The notes: generated from the sequence alone by a model not told the origin. Counted from the stretch's first letter, positions 42,855 through 52,395 are shown. The stretch is DNA of 64,000 bases from Achromobacter deleyi (GCF_902859705.1 NZ_CADIJO010000002.1:248001-312000), one strand, 5' to 3'. Translations and numbers: made by a program.

Positions 42855-43967
42855 ATGATCGACAGGCGCCAATTCTGCGGGGGGCTGTTGCTGGCCGGGC
42901 TGGGCGCGGGGCGCCTGGCCGTGGCAGGCCCGCCGCGCACGATCACCGACCTGGCGGGCCGCACGGTCACGCTGGCCGGCACGCCCCGGCGCATCATCCT
43001 GCTGGAAGCGCGCGACCTCTTCACCATGGGGCTGTTGCAGGCGGACCCGGCCGCCAGCGTGGTGGGCTGGGCCGCCGTGGACCGCATCGACAGCAGCGGC
43101 CTGCAGGCGCAGTTCGAGCGCGGCCGGCGCATTCCCGTGGTGGGCAAGCAGGCGCCCACCACGATCTCGCTGGAAGGCATCGTCAACCTGGCGCCCGACC
43201 TGGTGGTGGCCAGCGCCTTCATGGCGCCGCCGGGGCAAGGCGGCCTGGTGGACCGCCTGGCGGGCCTGGGCATTCCCGTGGTGTTCAGCGACGTGGCCAG
43301 CAACGCCGATGCGCCGCAGGCCGGCCCCATCGACACCCTGCGCCGCCATGTGCGCCTGTGGGGCGAGATCCTGGACGCGCGCGACCGCGCGGCCGCCTAC
43401 CTGGCGTTTGTCGACGCGCACCTGGCCGAGGTCGCACGCCGGCTGGCCGGCGCGGCGCCCGTCACGACCTACCTGGAGGTGCAGTCCACGGTGGACGATT
43501 GCTGCTGGGCCGCGGGCAAGCAGGTGTGGGGCGAACTGCTGGCGCTGGCAGGCGGCCAGCCCTTGCCGGGCGTGACCGCGCCGTGGTTCCAGAAGCTGCA
43601 GCGGGAATACCTGCTGGCCACGCCGCATGATGTGTATATCGCCTCGGGCGGCGGCTGGGCGTCGGGCGGGCGGCCGGCCATCGGCCCGGGCCTGGACCCG
43701 GCGCAGGGCCGCGAAGGCCTGCGCCGGCTGGTGGCGCGACCGGGCTTTGCCGACCTGGCCAGTACCCGCCATGGCCGGGTGCACGGCATCTGGACCGGCC
43801 TGATCAGCATGGCGCCGCTCAACATCCTGTTCGTGGAAATCGCGGCCAAGTGGCTGCATCCCGACCGCTTTGCCGACCTGGACCCGGCCCAGACCCTGGC
43901 CGAGATCAACCGGCGCTTCCTGGCCGCGCCGCTTGGCGGGCCGCTGTGGGTCTCTCTTGTGGAGTGA
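42855..43967 (+). CDS. Tat-exported FecB-like ferric siderophore-binding protein
   Basis: 370 residues with a twin-arginine signal (DRRQFCGGLLLAGLGAGRLAVA) and a class III periplasmic binding fold (TITDLAGRTVTLAGTPRRIILLE, IVNLAPDLVVAS). GAGGA lies 5 bases before the ATG, only 7 bases after the receptor stop. It should deliver iron-siderophore from the receptor to a permease; no permease gene is adjacent, so it must borrow one encoded elsewhere or act in periplasmic iron release. Confidence 0.88.
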   Translation: MIDRRQFCGGLLLAGLGAGRLAVAGPPRTITDLAGRTVTLAGTPRRIILLEARDLFTMGLLQADPAASVVGWAAVDRIDSSGLQAQFERGRRIPVVGKQAPTTISLEGIVNLAPDLVVASAFMAPPGQGGLVDRLAGLGIPVVFSDVASNADAPQAGPIDTLRRHVRLWGEILDARDRAAAYLAFVDAHLAEVARRLAGAAPVTTYLEVQSTVDDCCWAAGKQVWGELLALAGGQPLPGVTAPWFQKLQREYLLATPHDVYIASGGGWASGGRPAIGPGLDPAQGREGLRRLVARPGFADLASTRHGRVHGIWTGLISMAPLNILFVEIAAKWLHPDRFADLDPAQTLAEINRRFLAAPLGGPLWVSLVE

Positions 43968-43972
43968 ATCGC

Positions 43973-45091
43973 TTGTCCCCTGACCAAGACCGGCCCTGTA
44001 CGGCCTCGGCCCGCATCGCGTTCGCGGCGCTGGCCGATTATCTCGACCCCATCCTGGCCTCGATCGCCACGCACGACATGACGGTGACGCCGGACGGCGA
44101 CGCGTACCGGGTCACGGCCGCCTTCGGCCAGGCCACGTTGCGGGCGCTACCGGGCGAACTGCTGATCCAGGTGCAGACCCGCGACCGCCAGGCGCTGAAC
44201 CGCATGAAGCATGCCCTGGCCGGCCCCATCGGCTTCATCGCCGCGCGTGAACGGCTGCACATCGAATGGACCGGCGACACGGGCGGCCTGGCGCCGCTGG
44301 CGGATTTGCGGGTGGTGCGCGTGGCCGCCGTGCAAGCGTTGACGCCGCACCTGCGCCGCATCGTGTTCCGGGGCGACGACCTGGCCCACCTGGACCGAGC
44401 CGACCAACTGCATTGCCGCCTGATCTTCGCGCCCAGGGGCGACGCGGCGCCCGTCTGGCCCATGCTGGACGATGCCGGCCGCGTGGTCTGGCCCGGCGGC
44501 AAGATGGCGACGCGGGTCTACACCCTGCGCGCCGTCGACGTGGCGCAGGGCACGCTGACCATCGATTTTGCGCTGCACCAGGACGCCGGCCCGGCGACCC
44601 GATGGGCGCAGGCCGCCACTCCCGGCGACCAGGTGGGCCTGGTGGGCCCGGCGGCGGGGGGGCCGAAACCGGCGCCGTTCCGGGTGTTCGTGGGCGACGA
44701 AACCGCGCTGCCGGGCATTGCCCGCATCCTGGAAACGCTGCCGGCCGATGCCCGCGGCCACGCCTGTATCGAAGTGCGCGACGCGGCCGAAGAACTGCCG
44801 TTGCAAAAGCCGCCTGGCGTCCAGCTGCACTGGCTGCATCGCGGCCCGGCCCCCGCCGGCACCACCCCACTGCTGCCGGATGCGCTGCGCGCGCTGCCCT
44901 GGCCGGCGGACCCGGGTGACGTTTTCGTCTGGGGCGGGTGCGAGCACAAGGCGTTTCGGGCGATCCACCACTACCTGAAGCACGAGATCGGCCTGGCGCC
45001 CGGGCAGCAGGTGCTGTATTCCCACTGGCACCGCCGGCTGAGCGAAGAACAGATCATCGAGATCGGTGCCGAGGCGTATCTGCCGGAGTAG
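43973..45091 (+). CDS. Siderophore-interacting protein (SIP) with N-terminal DUF2218 domain
   Basis: 372 residues. N-terminal DUF2218 domain (about 10-95; SIATHDMTVTPDGDAYRV), then FAD-binding SIP domain (TRVYTLRAVDVAQGTLTIDFALH) and the C-terminal SIP domain (FVWGGCEHKAFRAIHHYL, SHWHRRLSEEQIIEIG). Flavin-dependent ferric-siderophore reductase acting in the cytoplasm. The start TTG 43973 is favoured because GGAG lies 8 bases upstream; a GTG at 43964 that overlaps the previous stop is the alternative. Confidence 0.88.
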   Translation: MSPDQDRPCTASARIAFAALADYLDPILASIATHDMTVTPDGDAYRVTAAFGQATLRALPGELLIQVQTRDRQALNRMKHALAGPIGFIAARERLHIEWTGDTGGLAPLADLRVVRVAAVQALTPHLRRIVFRGDDLAHLDRADQLHCRLIFAPRGDAAPVWPMLDDAGRVVWPGGKMATRVYTLRAVDVAQGTLTIDFALHQDAGPATRWAQAATPGDQVGLVGPAAGGPKPAPFRVFVGDETALPGIARILETLPADARGHACIEVRDAAEELPLQKPPGVQLHWLHRGPAPAGTTPLLPDALRALPWPADPGDVFVWGGCEHKAFRAIHHYLKHEIGLAPGQQVLYSHWHRRLSEEQIIEIGAEAYLPE

Positions 45092-45159
45092 GGGCGGGAC
45101 GCTTGCCGGACCGGCCGCCGTCGAGCGCCCGGGCGGCAATCGGGGCGGGACACATCAAG

Positions 45160-45211
45160 AAAGCCATATCGGCCGATGCCGCGCTCCAGCGCGCCATCGG
45201 CCGAAGGCTTT
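45160..45211. terminator. Large hairpin downstream of the SIP gene
   Basis: A 16-bp stem with one mismatch (45170-45185 pairing with 45188-45203, two-base loop) is extended by AAAGCC / GGCTTT arms and followed by TTTT on the plus strand. It probably ends the iron-unit transcript and insulates the autotransporter; the outer A/T tracts suit both directions. Confidence 0.55.
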
Positions 45212-45331
45212 TCCGGCATGGAACTGATTCGGGCTTCGTGTTACTCACCGGTAGGATCGGTGGCCGATCACCCAGGCATACGCCTTTAGTATGCCCAGCC
45301 GGGTGAACGTCCGCCCTTTTTGTAACCTAAA

Positions 45332-45361
45332 TTGTAAAAAATAATTGCAGGGCGTTATAGT
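45332..45361 (+). promoter_or_regulatory. Candidate sigma-70 promoter of the autotransporter
   Basis: TTGTAA (45332-45337), 18-base spacer, TATAGT (45356-45361), in an AT-rich stretch about 105 bases before the TTG start. Judged by eye only. Confidence 0.4.
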
Positions 45362-45452
45362 CACGCCCCGGGCGGAAACAGATCGCGTCGTTGCCGTCAC
45401 CGCCCGTTGTCGTTGCGCGTTGCGCACGCCCAGCATCGATTGCCGCCAACTC

Positions 45453-45460
45453 AGGAGGAG
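45453..45460 (+). promoter_or_regulatory. Ribosome binding site that fixes the TTG start of the autotransporter
   Basis: AGGAGGAG lies 6 bases before TTG 45467. From this start the protein begins exactly with the extended signal peptide motif, so the non-ATG start is well supported. Confidence 0.8.
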
Positions 45461-45466
45461 CAGGCC

Positions 45467-48400
45467 TTGAATCACGTATACCGCTTGGTATGGAACCGCG
45501 CTATGCGCATGTGGCAGCCCGTGTCGGAACTGGCGGCCCAGCCGCGCGGGGGCGCGGCGCCATCGGCGGTGTACGCGCCGGTGCGGTGGCGGTTGCACGC
45601 GGTGGCCGTCGCCTTGGGGCTGGGGCTGGCCGGGTGGGGCTCTGCGGCCCAGGCGATGTGTTCGGCGGCAGGGCTCACCGTGACGTGCAGCGGGCCAGCC
45701 TACCCGCTGCAGCCGAGCTACTCCAACGCGGCGAGCGGTCTGGACGTGACGCTGAACCAGGGCAGCGGGTTGGGCGTGTTGGTGGGCACTGGCGGTACGG
45801 CGCTGCGGCTGCAGAACAACAATGTGACGGTGACCAATAACGGCGCCGTTGACGTGTACGCATTGGGCGCCGGCCTGAGCATTCTGTCGTCGGGGCTGGT
45901 CCTGGGCGTGCCGGAAGCGACGGCGCCGGCCTTTGGCACGTATACGGTCAACAACAACATCTTCGGCATGCTTCGGGGCTCGGGCGACCCGATCTACCAG
46001 GCGCAGTTGGCGGGCCTGACGGGGATGGCGCTGTCCATCCACAATGGCGAGGGCGGCGTTACCAATGTCACCAACGACGGCCGCATTGAGGCCAAGGCGC
46101 TGAACGACGGCGCCCGCGCCAGCGCGGATATCGCAGCGGTGGCCATCTATGGCGGCGGGGTGACCAGTTTCAAAAACACCAGCAGTGGGACCATTGCCGG
46201 CCGCGTTGCGTTTGAATCGGCCGGCCTGTCCCTGGGCAACAGTTTCACCAACGCGGGCACGATCAACGGCAGCGTGTCGTTGGGGGCGAACAGCAAAAAC
46301 ACCTTCGTTGCCGAATCCGGCTCGGTGATCAGCGCGGACAGCCAGACGACCGGAACCATCACCGTCGCCAACGTTCCGGGCCTGCTCTTCGCGGCGCCGG
46401 GCACGGTGGACGGCGGCGCGGGCGGCGTGAATTCACTGATTTTTGCGGATACCGCCAACCGCGGGATAGACACCCCCGTCGCCGCCGGCACGTACCAGAA
46501 CTTCAACAGCCTGACCGTCACCGGCGGTACCTGGAGCCTGTCGGGCGGTCCGGTGCTGCCTGGGGTCGGCAACATTACGCTCAATGGCGGCATGGTGCTT
46601 CTGGACAATACCGGCGGGCTGGGCACCATTGCGATTGGTGCGTCCGGCGGTGGCGTCGGCGCGACGAGCGCAGGCGTGTCGGTGGGCAACAACTTCATGT
46701 TGAGCTTGCTTGGCCTGCGCGCGGGCGGCGCCTACGACTTCACGCTGTCCGGCGTGCTGTCGGGCTCCGGCGGCTTGACGGTGGCAAGCCCCGGCACGGT
46801 CACGCTCACGGGTGCGAATAACTATTCCGGCGGCACCACCGTCGTCTCGGGCGCCACGGTCAAGGGCGATGCCACGAGCCTGCAGGGCTCGATTGTCAAT
46901 GACGGGACGGTGATCTTTTCCAGCCCGGCCAACGGCACCTATGCGGGCGCGATGTCCGGCACGGGCAACCTGACCAAGCAAGACACCGGCACCCTGACGA
47001 TTGCCGGTACGCTTCTTCATCAGGGCAACACCGCTATCGAGGCAGGCACCCTGCAGGTGGCGCCGGGTGGTTTGATGAGCCCGTTGTCGCGGGTGACCCT
47101 GAGCCCGAACGCCGCGCTTGACCTTTCCTCAAGCGTCGCCACCCAGTACGTCAATGGCCTGGCCGGCACGGGGGGTACGGTGTCGCTCGGCGCCAACACG
47201 CTGAATATCCAGAACAACGCCGTGTCTACCTTTGGCGGCGTGATCGAAGGCACGGGTAGCCTGATCAAGGGCGGCCTGGCCAAGCAGACCTTGACCGGCG
47301 CCAACACCTTCACGGGCGGCGTCACCATCCAGTCGGGCACGCTGGCGCTGGGCACGGGAGGCAGGCTGGCAGCCGGTTCCATCGTAAGAATCGGGAGCGC
47401 GGGCGAGTTCGACATGTCGGCGGCGGGCGCTAACGCGCTGGGCATGCTCAACGGCGATGCGGGCGGGCGGGTCACCTTGGGCGCCAACACGCTCACGCTG
47501 GGCGCGGGCAGCTATGACGGCGTGATTGCCGGTACTGGCGGCCTGAACAAGGACACGACCGCTTCGCTGACGCTGAACGGCGTCAACACCTATACCGGCG
47601 CGACCCAGGTGAACGCGGGGACCCTGTGGGTGGGCGGGTCGTCCCTGAACAGCGGCGCGCGGCTGAACAGCACGGTGACGGTGGCCAGCGGCGCGTCGAT
47701 CGGCGGCTTCGGCCAGGTGAACGGCGACGTCAACGTGCAGTCCGGCGCCAGCCTGGCGCCTGGCGCGTCGGGCGGCACCTTCACCGTCAATGGCAACCTG
47801 AAGCTGGCGCAGGGCAGCCAGATGAACTATACGTTCGGCGCCCCGGGCAGTGCGGGCCACAGCGTGCAGGTCAACGGCAACCTGGCATTGAACGGCACCC
47901 AGCTCAACGTCAACGATGCCGGCGGCTTCGGCTATGGGGTGTATCGCCTGTTCGACTACACCGGCTCGCTGTTGCAGACCAACGGTGGCATCACCGGTGT
48001 GCAGACCGGCCAGACCGTGCAGTACCGGTCTGACGTGAAGCAGATCAACCTGATCAATTCGGGCAACCTCGTCCTCAACATCTGGAACGCCAATGGCCTG
48101 GCCACGCCCACTCAGTTTGGCGGCGGGTCCGGCACCTGGTCCAGCAACAGCGCCACCTGGACGGACACCACCGCGGCCTTGACCTCGATATTCACGCCGA
48201 GCAACGGTTTCGCCATCTTCGCGGGCGCGCCGGGCACGGTCACCGTGGATGCATCGCAAGGCAGCATCGGCGCCAACGGCGTGCAGTTCGCCGCCGACGG
48301 CTATCGCATGAATGGCGACGCGCTCAACCTGGTGGCGCCGTCTGCCGGCCTGTTGACCGAGGTGCGCGTGGGCGACGGCAGCGCGCCGTCGGCGGGCTGG

Positions 48401-50887
48401 ACCGCGACACTGGACAACACCCTCGCCGGCAATGGCCTGAACAAGACGGGCGCGGGCACGCTGGTGCTGAACGGCGCCAACACCTACGCCCAGACGCAAC
48501 TGTCCGCGGGCACGCTGTCGGTGTCGTCCGACGCCAACCTGGGCGCGGCCCTGGGCGGCCTGGACTTCCAGGGCGGCACGCTGCGCGTGACCGGCACGGC
48601 CTTCCAGAACACGGCCCGCGCGATCACGCTGGGCGCGGCAGGCGGCGGGCTGGATATCGCCGACGCCGCCAACACCTTCACGGTGTCGCAATCGCTCTGG
48701 GGCATTGGCGGCCTGAACAAGCTGGGCGCGGGCACGCTGGTGCTGACCGGCGCCAACTCTTACCTGGGCGCCACCACCGTGGCCGCAGGCAAGCTGCAAG
48801 TGGGCGATGGCGGCACCGCGGGCAGCATCGCCGGCAACGCCGACATCCAGGCTGGCGGCACGCTGGCCTTCAAGCGCAGCGACCGCGTGGTCTACGACGG
48901 TGCAATTTCCGGTTCGGGCAACCTGCGCCAGGAAGGCTCCGGCACGCTGGTGCTGACGGGCGACAGCACATTCACCGGCATCACCACCATCGCCTCGGGT
49001 TCGCTGCAGGTGGGCGACGGCGCCAACAGCGGCACGTTGGGCGGCACCATCATCAACAACGGCAGCCTGACCTTCAACCGCGCGACCGATTCGACGTTCG
49101 CAGGCGCCTTCGCCGGCACGGGCTCGGTCTTCAAGGTGGGCGCCGGCACGCTGGCATTGACGGGCGACAGCAGCGCGTTCACCGGCACGACGCTGATGTC
49201 GACGGGCGGGCTGCAGGTTGACGGCAAGCTCGGCGGCACGGTGATCACGACCGCGCAGGACAACACGGTGTCGGGCACCGGCACGCTGAACCATCTGTTG
49301 CTGGGCGGAGGCGCCACCTTGGCGCCGGGCAATGCCGCCACGCCGTTTGGCACGCTGAACATACAGGGCAACCTGAGCATGCAGCCGGGTTCGTCGCTGC
49401 GCGTGGCCGCGACGGCCGACGGCCAGCACAGCGCCGTCCATGTCGGCGGCATCGCCAGCCTGGCCGGCTCGGTGCTGCACGTGGGCCAGAACGGCTCCTA
49501 TGCGCCGTCCACCACCTATACGATCCTGACCGCAGGCGCAGGCGTGCAAGGCCGCTTTGGCGATGTGTCCAGCAACCTGGCCTTCCTGACGCCGTCGCTG
49601 GCCTATGGCGCGAACCAGGTGGACCTGTCGATGCAGCTCAAGCAGGTGCCGGATACCGGCAACGGCGGCACGGGGGGCAACAACGGCAACGGCAACGGCA
49701 ATGGCGGCAATGGCGAGAGCGGCGGCGGTACGCGTCCGATCCAGTTCGCCGACGTTGCCGTCACCAGCAACCAGCGTTCGGTGGCGGATGCGCTGCAAAG
49801 CCTGCCTGCCAATAGCCCATTGCGCCTTCGCGTACTGAACCTGTCCACCGGTGAGCCGATCGATGTCTTCAACGGCCTGTCCGGCGAGGCCCACGCGACC
49901 AACGTGGCGGTGGTGCAGGGGGTGGCCAACACCTTCGTGCAGGTGCCGATGAACCGCCTGCGCGCCAACCTGGCGGCAGGCATGCTGCCTGGCGTGCCCA
50001 CCGCCCAACTGGGCCTGGGCAACGCGGCCGCCTTGCCGCAATCGTCGGCGCAGCCGCTGTGGGCGCAGGTCTTTGGCAACTGGAGCTCGCTGAGCGGCAA
50101 CGGCAACGCGGCCAGCACCACGCAGAGCGACAGCGGCGTGTCCGTGGGCGGCGATGTGGCCGTCGGCGGCGGCTGGCGCCTGGGCGGGGCCTTGGGCTTT
50201 GCCAACAGCCGCAGCCGCACCGGCGACCGCGCTTCCAGCTCGCAGGCCGACAGCTACAGCGTGACCGTGTATGGCGGCAAGGCGTTCGACGCCGGCAGCG
50301 CCAAGCTCAATCTGAGCCTGGGCGCGTCCTACACCTGGCACGACATGAAGACCCAACGCTACGCGAATGCCGCCGGCCTGCCGCAGACGCTGAAGGCCGA
50401 CTACGACGGCAACACCAGCCAGGTGTTCGGCGAACTCGGCTACGCCATGCCGCTGACCGACCGCGTCACGCTGGAACCGTTCGTGGGCGCCGGCTTCAGC
50501 AGCCTGCGCACGCAGGGCTTCACCGAGTCGGGCGGCGATGCCGCACTGCGCGGCGATGCCGGCCGCAACAACGTCACCACCACCACGCTCGGCCTGCACG
50601 CACGCAGCGCCTTCGAAAGCGCCGGGGCGCAAGGGCAGTTGTTCGGCACGCTGGGCTGGCGTCACGCCTTCGGCGATGTCGATCCGGCCAGCACCCTGTC
50701 GTTCGTGCAGGGCGGCGATTCCTTCACCACCAACGGCGTGCCGATTGCGCGCAATGCGGCGCTGGTCGAGCTGGGCGTGAACATGGCGGTCAGCAAGCGC
50801 ACCACCGTGGGCGTGAGCTACGGCGGCCAGTATGGCGAAGGCAACCAGCAGCACTCGGGCACGCTGGACGTGCGTTACCGGTTCTGA
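45467..50887 (+). CDS. Type V autotransporter with extended signal peptide and PATR passenger
   Basis: 1806 residues. Begins MNHVYRLVWNRAMRMWQ..., the ESPR (extended signal peptide region) of large autotransporters, then a hydrophobic core and cleavage near AQA (63). The passenger (about 64-1390) is rich in Gly, Asn, Thr and Ser and carries at least eight autotransporter-associated repeats of the GTLVLTGANTY..GTTV..GTLQVG kind (46768 to about 49230), indicating a beta-helix. A Gly/Asn linker (about 49660-49735) precedes the autotransporter beta-barrel (about 1530-1806; LWAQVFGNWSSL, GVSVGGDVAVGGGWRLG) ending in YRF. Probably an adhesin or surface protein; no protease triad seen. A very long open frame on the opposite strand is a codon-bias shadow. 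Confidence 0.95.
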   Translation: MNHVYRLVWNRAMRMWQPVSELAAQPRGGAAPSAVYAPVRWRLHAVAVALGLGLAGWGSAAQAMCSAAGLTVTCSGPAYPLQPSYSNAASGLDVTLNQGSGLGVLVGTGGTALRLQNNNVTVTNNGAVDVYALGAGLSILSSGLVLGVPEATAPAFGTYTVNNNIFGMLRGSGDPIYQAQLAGLTGMALSIHNGEGGVTNVTNDGRIEAKALNDGARASADIAAVAIYGGGVTSFKNTSSGTIAGRVAFESAGLSLGNSFTNAGTINGSVSLGANSKNTFVAESGSVISADSQTTGTITVANVPGLLFAAPGTVDGGAGGVNSLIFADTANRGIDTPVAAGTYQNFNSLTVTGGTWSLSGGPVLPGVGNITLNGGMVLLDNTGGLGTIAIGASGGGVGATSAGVSVGNNFMLSLLGLRAGGAYDFTLSGVLSGSGGLTVASPGTVTLTGANNYSGGTTVVSGATVKGDATSLQGSIVNDGTVIFSSPANGTYAGAMSGTGNLTKQDTGTLTIAGTLLHQGNTAIEAGTLQVAPGGLMSPLSRVTLSPNAALDLSSSVATQYVNGLAGTGGTVSLGANTLNIQNNAVSTFGGVIEGTGSLIKGGLAKQTLTGANTFTGGVTIQSGTLALGTGGRLAAGSIVRIGSAGEFDMSAAGANALGMLNGDAGGRVTLGANTLTLGAGSYDGVIAGTGGLNKDTTASLTLNGVNTYTGATQVNAGTLWVGGSSLNSGARLNSTVTVASGASIGGFGQVNGDVNVQSGASLAPGASGGTFTVNGNLKLAQGSQMNYTFGAPGSAGHSVQVNGNLALNGTQLNVNDAGGFGYGVYRLFDYTGSLLQTNGGITGVQTGQTVQYRSDVKQINLINSGNLVLNIWNANGLATPTQFGGGSGTWSSNSATWTDTTAALTSIFTPSNGFAIFAGAPGTVTVDASQGSIGANGVQFAADGYRMNGDALNLVAPSAGLLTEVRVGDGSAPSAGWTATLDNTLAGNGLNKTGAGTLVLNGANTYAQTQLSAGTLSVSSDANLGAALGGLDFQGGTLRVTGTAFQNTARAITLGAAGGGLDIADAANTFTVSQSLWGIGGLNKLGAGTLVLTGANSYLGATTVAAGKLQVGDGGTAGSIAGNADIQAGGTLAFKRSDRVVYDGAISGSGNLRQEGSGTLVLTGDSTFTGITTIASGSLQVGDGANSGTLGGTIINNGSLTFNRATDSTFAGAFAGTGSVFKVGAGTLALTGDSSAFTGTTLMSTGGLQVDGKLGGTVITTAQDNTVSGTGTLNHLLLGGGATLAPGNAATPFGTLNIQGNLSMQPGSSLRVAATADGQHSAVHVGGIASLAGSVLHVGQNGSYAPSTTYTILTAGAGVQGRFGDVSSNLAFLTPSLAYGANQVDLSMQLKQVPDTGNGGTGGNNGNGNGNGGNGESGGGTRPIQFADVAVTSNQRSVADALQSLPANSPLRLRVLNLSTGEPIDVFNGLSGEAHATNVAVVQGVANTFVQVPMNRLRANLAAGMLPGVPTAQLGLGNAAALPQSSAQPLWAQVFGNWSSLSGNGNAASTTQSDSGVSVGGDVAVGGGWRLGGALGFANSRSRTGDRASSSQADSYSVTVYGGKAFDAGSAKLNLSLGASYTWHDMKTQRYANAAGLPQTLKADYDGNTSQVFGELGYAMPLTDRVTLEPFVGAGFSSLRTQGFTESGGDAALRGDAGRNNVTTTTLGLHARSAFESAGAQGQLFGTLGWRHAFGDVDPASTLSFVQGGDSFTTNGVPIARNAALVELGVNMAVSKRTTVGVSYGGQYGEGNQQHSGTLDVRYRF
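46768..49230 (+). repeat. Eight passenger-associated (PATR) repeats inside the autotransporter
   Basis: Repeat units begin at about 46768, 46966, 47256, 47538, 48430, 48706, 48916 and 49120. Each encodes G(G/N)L.K.G.GTL.L.G.NTY.G.T.V..GTLQVG or a degenerate form. The four later copies are much closer to each other, suggesting more recent duplication, with DNA words such as GCGGGCACGCTGGTGCTGA repeated. Confidence 0.8.
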
Positions 50888-51477
50888 TGGAAAGCGGGAA
50901 ATCCCCTGCGCGGGGGGCGCTGTGGTTGTCCGGGCTGGCGCTGCTCGGCGGCCTGGCTGCCCCCGCCTGCGCGCAGGAGGTTTCCCTGCCCGAGCAAGGC
51001 ATCGCCTTCACCTTGCCCGACGGCTGGACCTACCAGGTGCAGCAAGAACAGGGCGCCTGGCTGATCTCGCTGGAATCCGGCCCGGCCAGCCAGCACGGCT
51101 GTTCGCTCAACGCCCGCAAGCTGCCGTCCGGCCAGTCGCAAAGCGCGCTGAACCTGAAGATGGAACAGTTCCCCAGCACCCGGGAATACTGGGAAGACAA
51201 CCTGCGCAAGAAGGGCAGCGTCGTGACCGTGCTGAAAACCGGCAAGGACATGATCGGCCAGGCCCTGGCGCCATGGGTCGTGTACGAGTCGGCCGAAGGC
51301 CCGGTCAGCGGCGGCGCTTTCATCACCGCCAAGAACTTTGCCGCCGTGACGCCCACGCAGGTCTGGACGATCGTGTGCGGCGCGCAGCACGCCACGCGGG
51401 AAGGCGCCAAGGCGGAGTTTGTCCGCTGGACGCCGGTGTTCGATCGGTTTGCGGCGTCGATTCGGTTCAGTCAATAG
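50887..51477 (+). CDS. Small exported protein of unknown function, coupled to the autotransporter
   Basis: 196 residues with signal peptide (LWLSGLALLGGLAAPACA). The mature domain has EQGIAFTLPDGWTYQVQQEQ and a late WTIVCGAQHATREGAK, two cysteines, and no family I recognise. Its ATG shares one base with the autotransporter stop (TGATG), so it is translationally coupled; it may help export, folding or protection of the autotransporter in the periplasm (inference). Confidence 0.82.
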   Translation: MESGKSPARGALWLSGLALLGGLAAPACAQEVSLPEQGIAFTLPDGWTYQVQQEQGAWLISLESGPASQHGCSLNARKLPSGQSQSALNLKMEQFPSTREYWEDNLRKKGSVVTVLKTGKDMIGQALAPWVVYESAEGPVSGGAFITAKNFAAVTPTQVWTIVCGAQHATREGAKAEFVRWTPVFDRFAASIRFSQ

Positions 51478-51525
51478 AGCGTTGCTTGCGCGTGACGGCC
51501 CGAGCCACGCGCAGCGTTCCTTGAA

Positions 51526-52395
51526 TCAACCTCGCAATGCCATTGCACGAAGCAAGGCATCAACCTGTCCGAACGCGTCCTGCTGCCATTGTGCTGGCGT
51601 GCGTTCGGCCAGCGCCTGGGTGTCTTCGACAAAACACCTGACGCAGGTGGGGCCGTAGCCTTCGAACGAGTCGAACTTGTCCGAGATATATCGAAAGCCC
51701 TGCTCGCCGCTCGCATGGGCGAGCAAGGGCAGGCATTCTTGCGCCAACGCGGGGATGCCGTCGGGATAGTTTCTTACGCAGTAGTAGATGTCGTAGGCAT
51801 CCTTTTGCTTGTAGCGTCCGGCCAGTGCATGCCCTTTCATTGCCAGCAATGCGGGGATCGAACACACGGCAATCTCGACACGGTTGGTGCCGCCGTCGGG
51901 CATGGGGCCGGCAATAGCCACCATTTGATAGAAGCGCATTGCCAGGTCTGCGCCACTGGCGCGCTGGACTGCGAAGTCGTTGATCAAGGGGGGATTGTTC
52001 TTGACGATTTCGGCGTCACGCGGCATCAGGAAGTCGACCACCACATCGATGGCCTTGCCGGCATCACGCGCCGGCACCCGACGCACCAGTTGAAAGCGGC
52101 GCAAGCTGTTGCGCTGGGCGTACCCGTGATTGCGTAGCGCTTCGATCAGCGTGGCGTATTCACCGTCGCCAAGCGCGGCGGCATCCAGACCCACGTCGAC
52201 GTCGACCGTGCCGACGTGCGGCATGTCCGCGCTATCGAGCAGCAGCCAGGGGACGGCGCCACCCACAATGGCGAATTTTCCCCGGAAGCTTCCCAGGATC
52301 TGTCCGATTTCAAGCAGGACGGCTTTTACGGCAGCGGTGGTGCGATCGTCGTAGTCGGCGGCGGATTGGGGTTCGGGCGGTGTTATCGGGGCCAT
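51526..52395 (-). CDS. AbiEii-like nucleotidyltransferase (toxin component)
   Basis: 289 residues of the MNT nucleotidyltransferase fold: glycine loop FAIVGGAVPWLLL, catalytic TVDVDV, a third acidic residue in AIDVVVDFL, and the family hallmark KQKDAYDIYYCVRNYP. In type IV AbiE systems this protein adds nucleotides to RNA (tRNA) and stops growth, protecting the population from phage. It overlaps the upstream regulator gene by 13 bases, as usual for AbiEi-AbiEii operons. Confidence 0.82.
   Translation of the reverse strand: MAPITPPEPQSAADYDDRTTAAVKAVLLEIGQILGSFRGKFAIVGGAVPWLLLDSADMPHVGTVDVDVGLDAAALGDGEYATLIEALRNHGYAQRNSLRRFQLVRRVPARDAGKAIDVVVDFLMPRDAEIVKNNPPLINDFAVQRASGADLAMRFYQMVAIAGPMPDGGTNRVEIAVCSIPALLAMKGHALAGRYKQKDAYDIYYCVRNYPDGIPALAQECLPLLAHASGEQGFRYISDKFDSFEGYGPTCVRCFVEDTQALAERTPAQWQQDAFGQVDALLRAMALRG

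Larger units (their letters stand above)
45092..45466. other. Intergenic region between the iron unit and the autotransporter
   Basis: 375 bases with no convincing gene. It holds a large hairpin (45160-45211), a candidate sigma-70 promoter (45332-45361) and the ribosome site of the autotransporter. A minus-strand open frame running through here into the autotransporter start is not supported. Confidence 0.6.

Noticed and set aside
40670..43336. 888-codon minus-strand frame across the TonB receptor and binding protein
   Set aside because: Runs through two clear plus-strand genes and their junction; composition like other shadows.
46768..49230. CRISPR or tandem-repeat array
   Set aside because: Repeats are protein-coding PATR units of varying length and spacing, not short identical repeats with unique spacers.
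47129..50854. 1241-codon open frame opposite the autotransporter
   Set aside because: Low-complexity Ala/Gly/His/Arg product with no motif; it mirrors the repetitive Gly/Asn/Thr coding sequence of the real gene.
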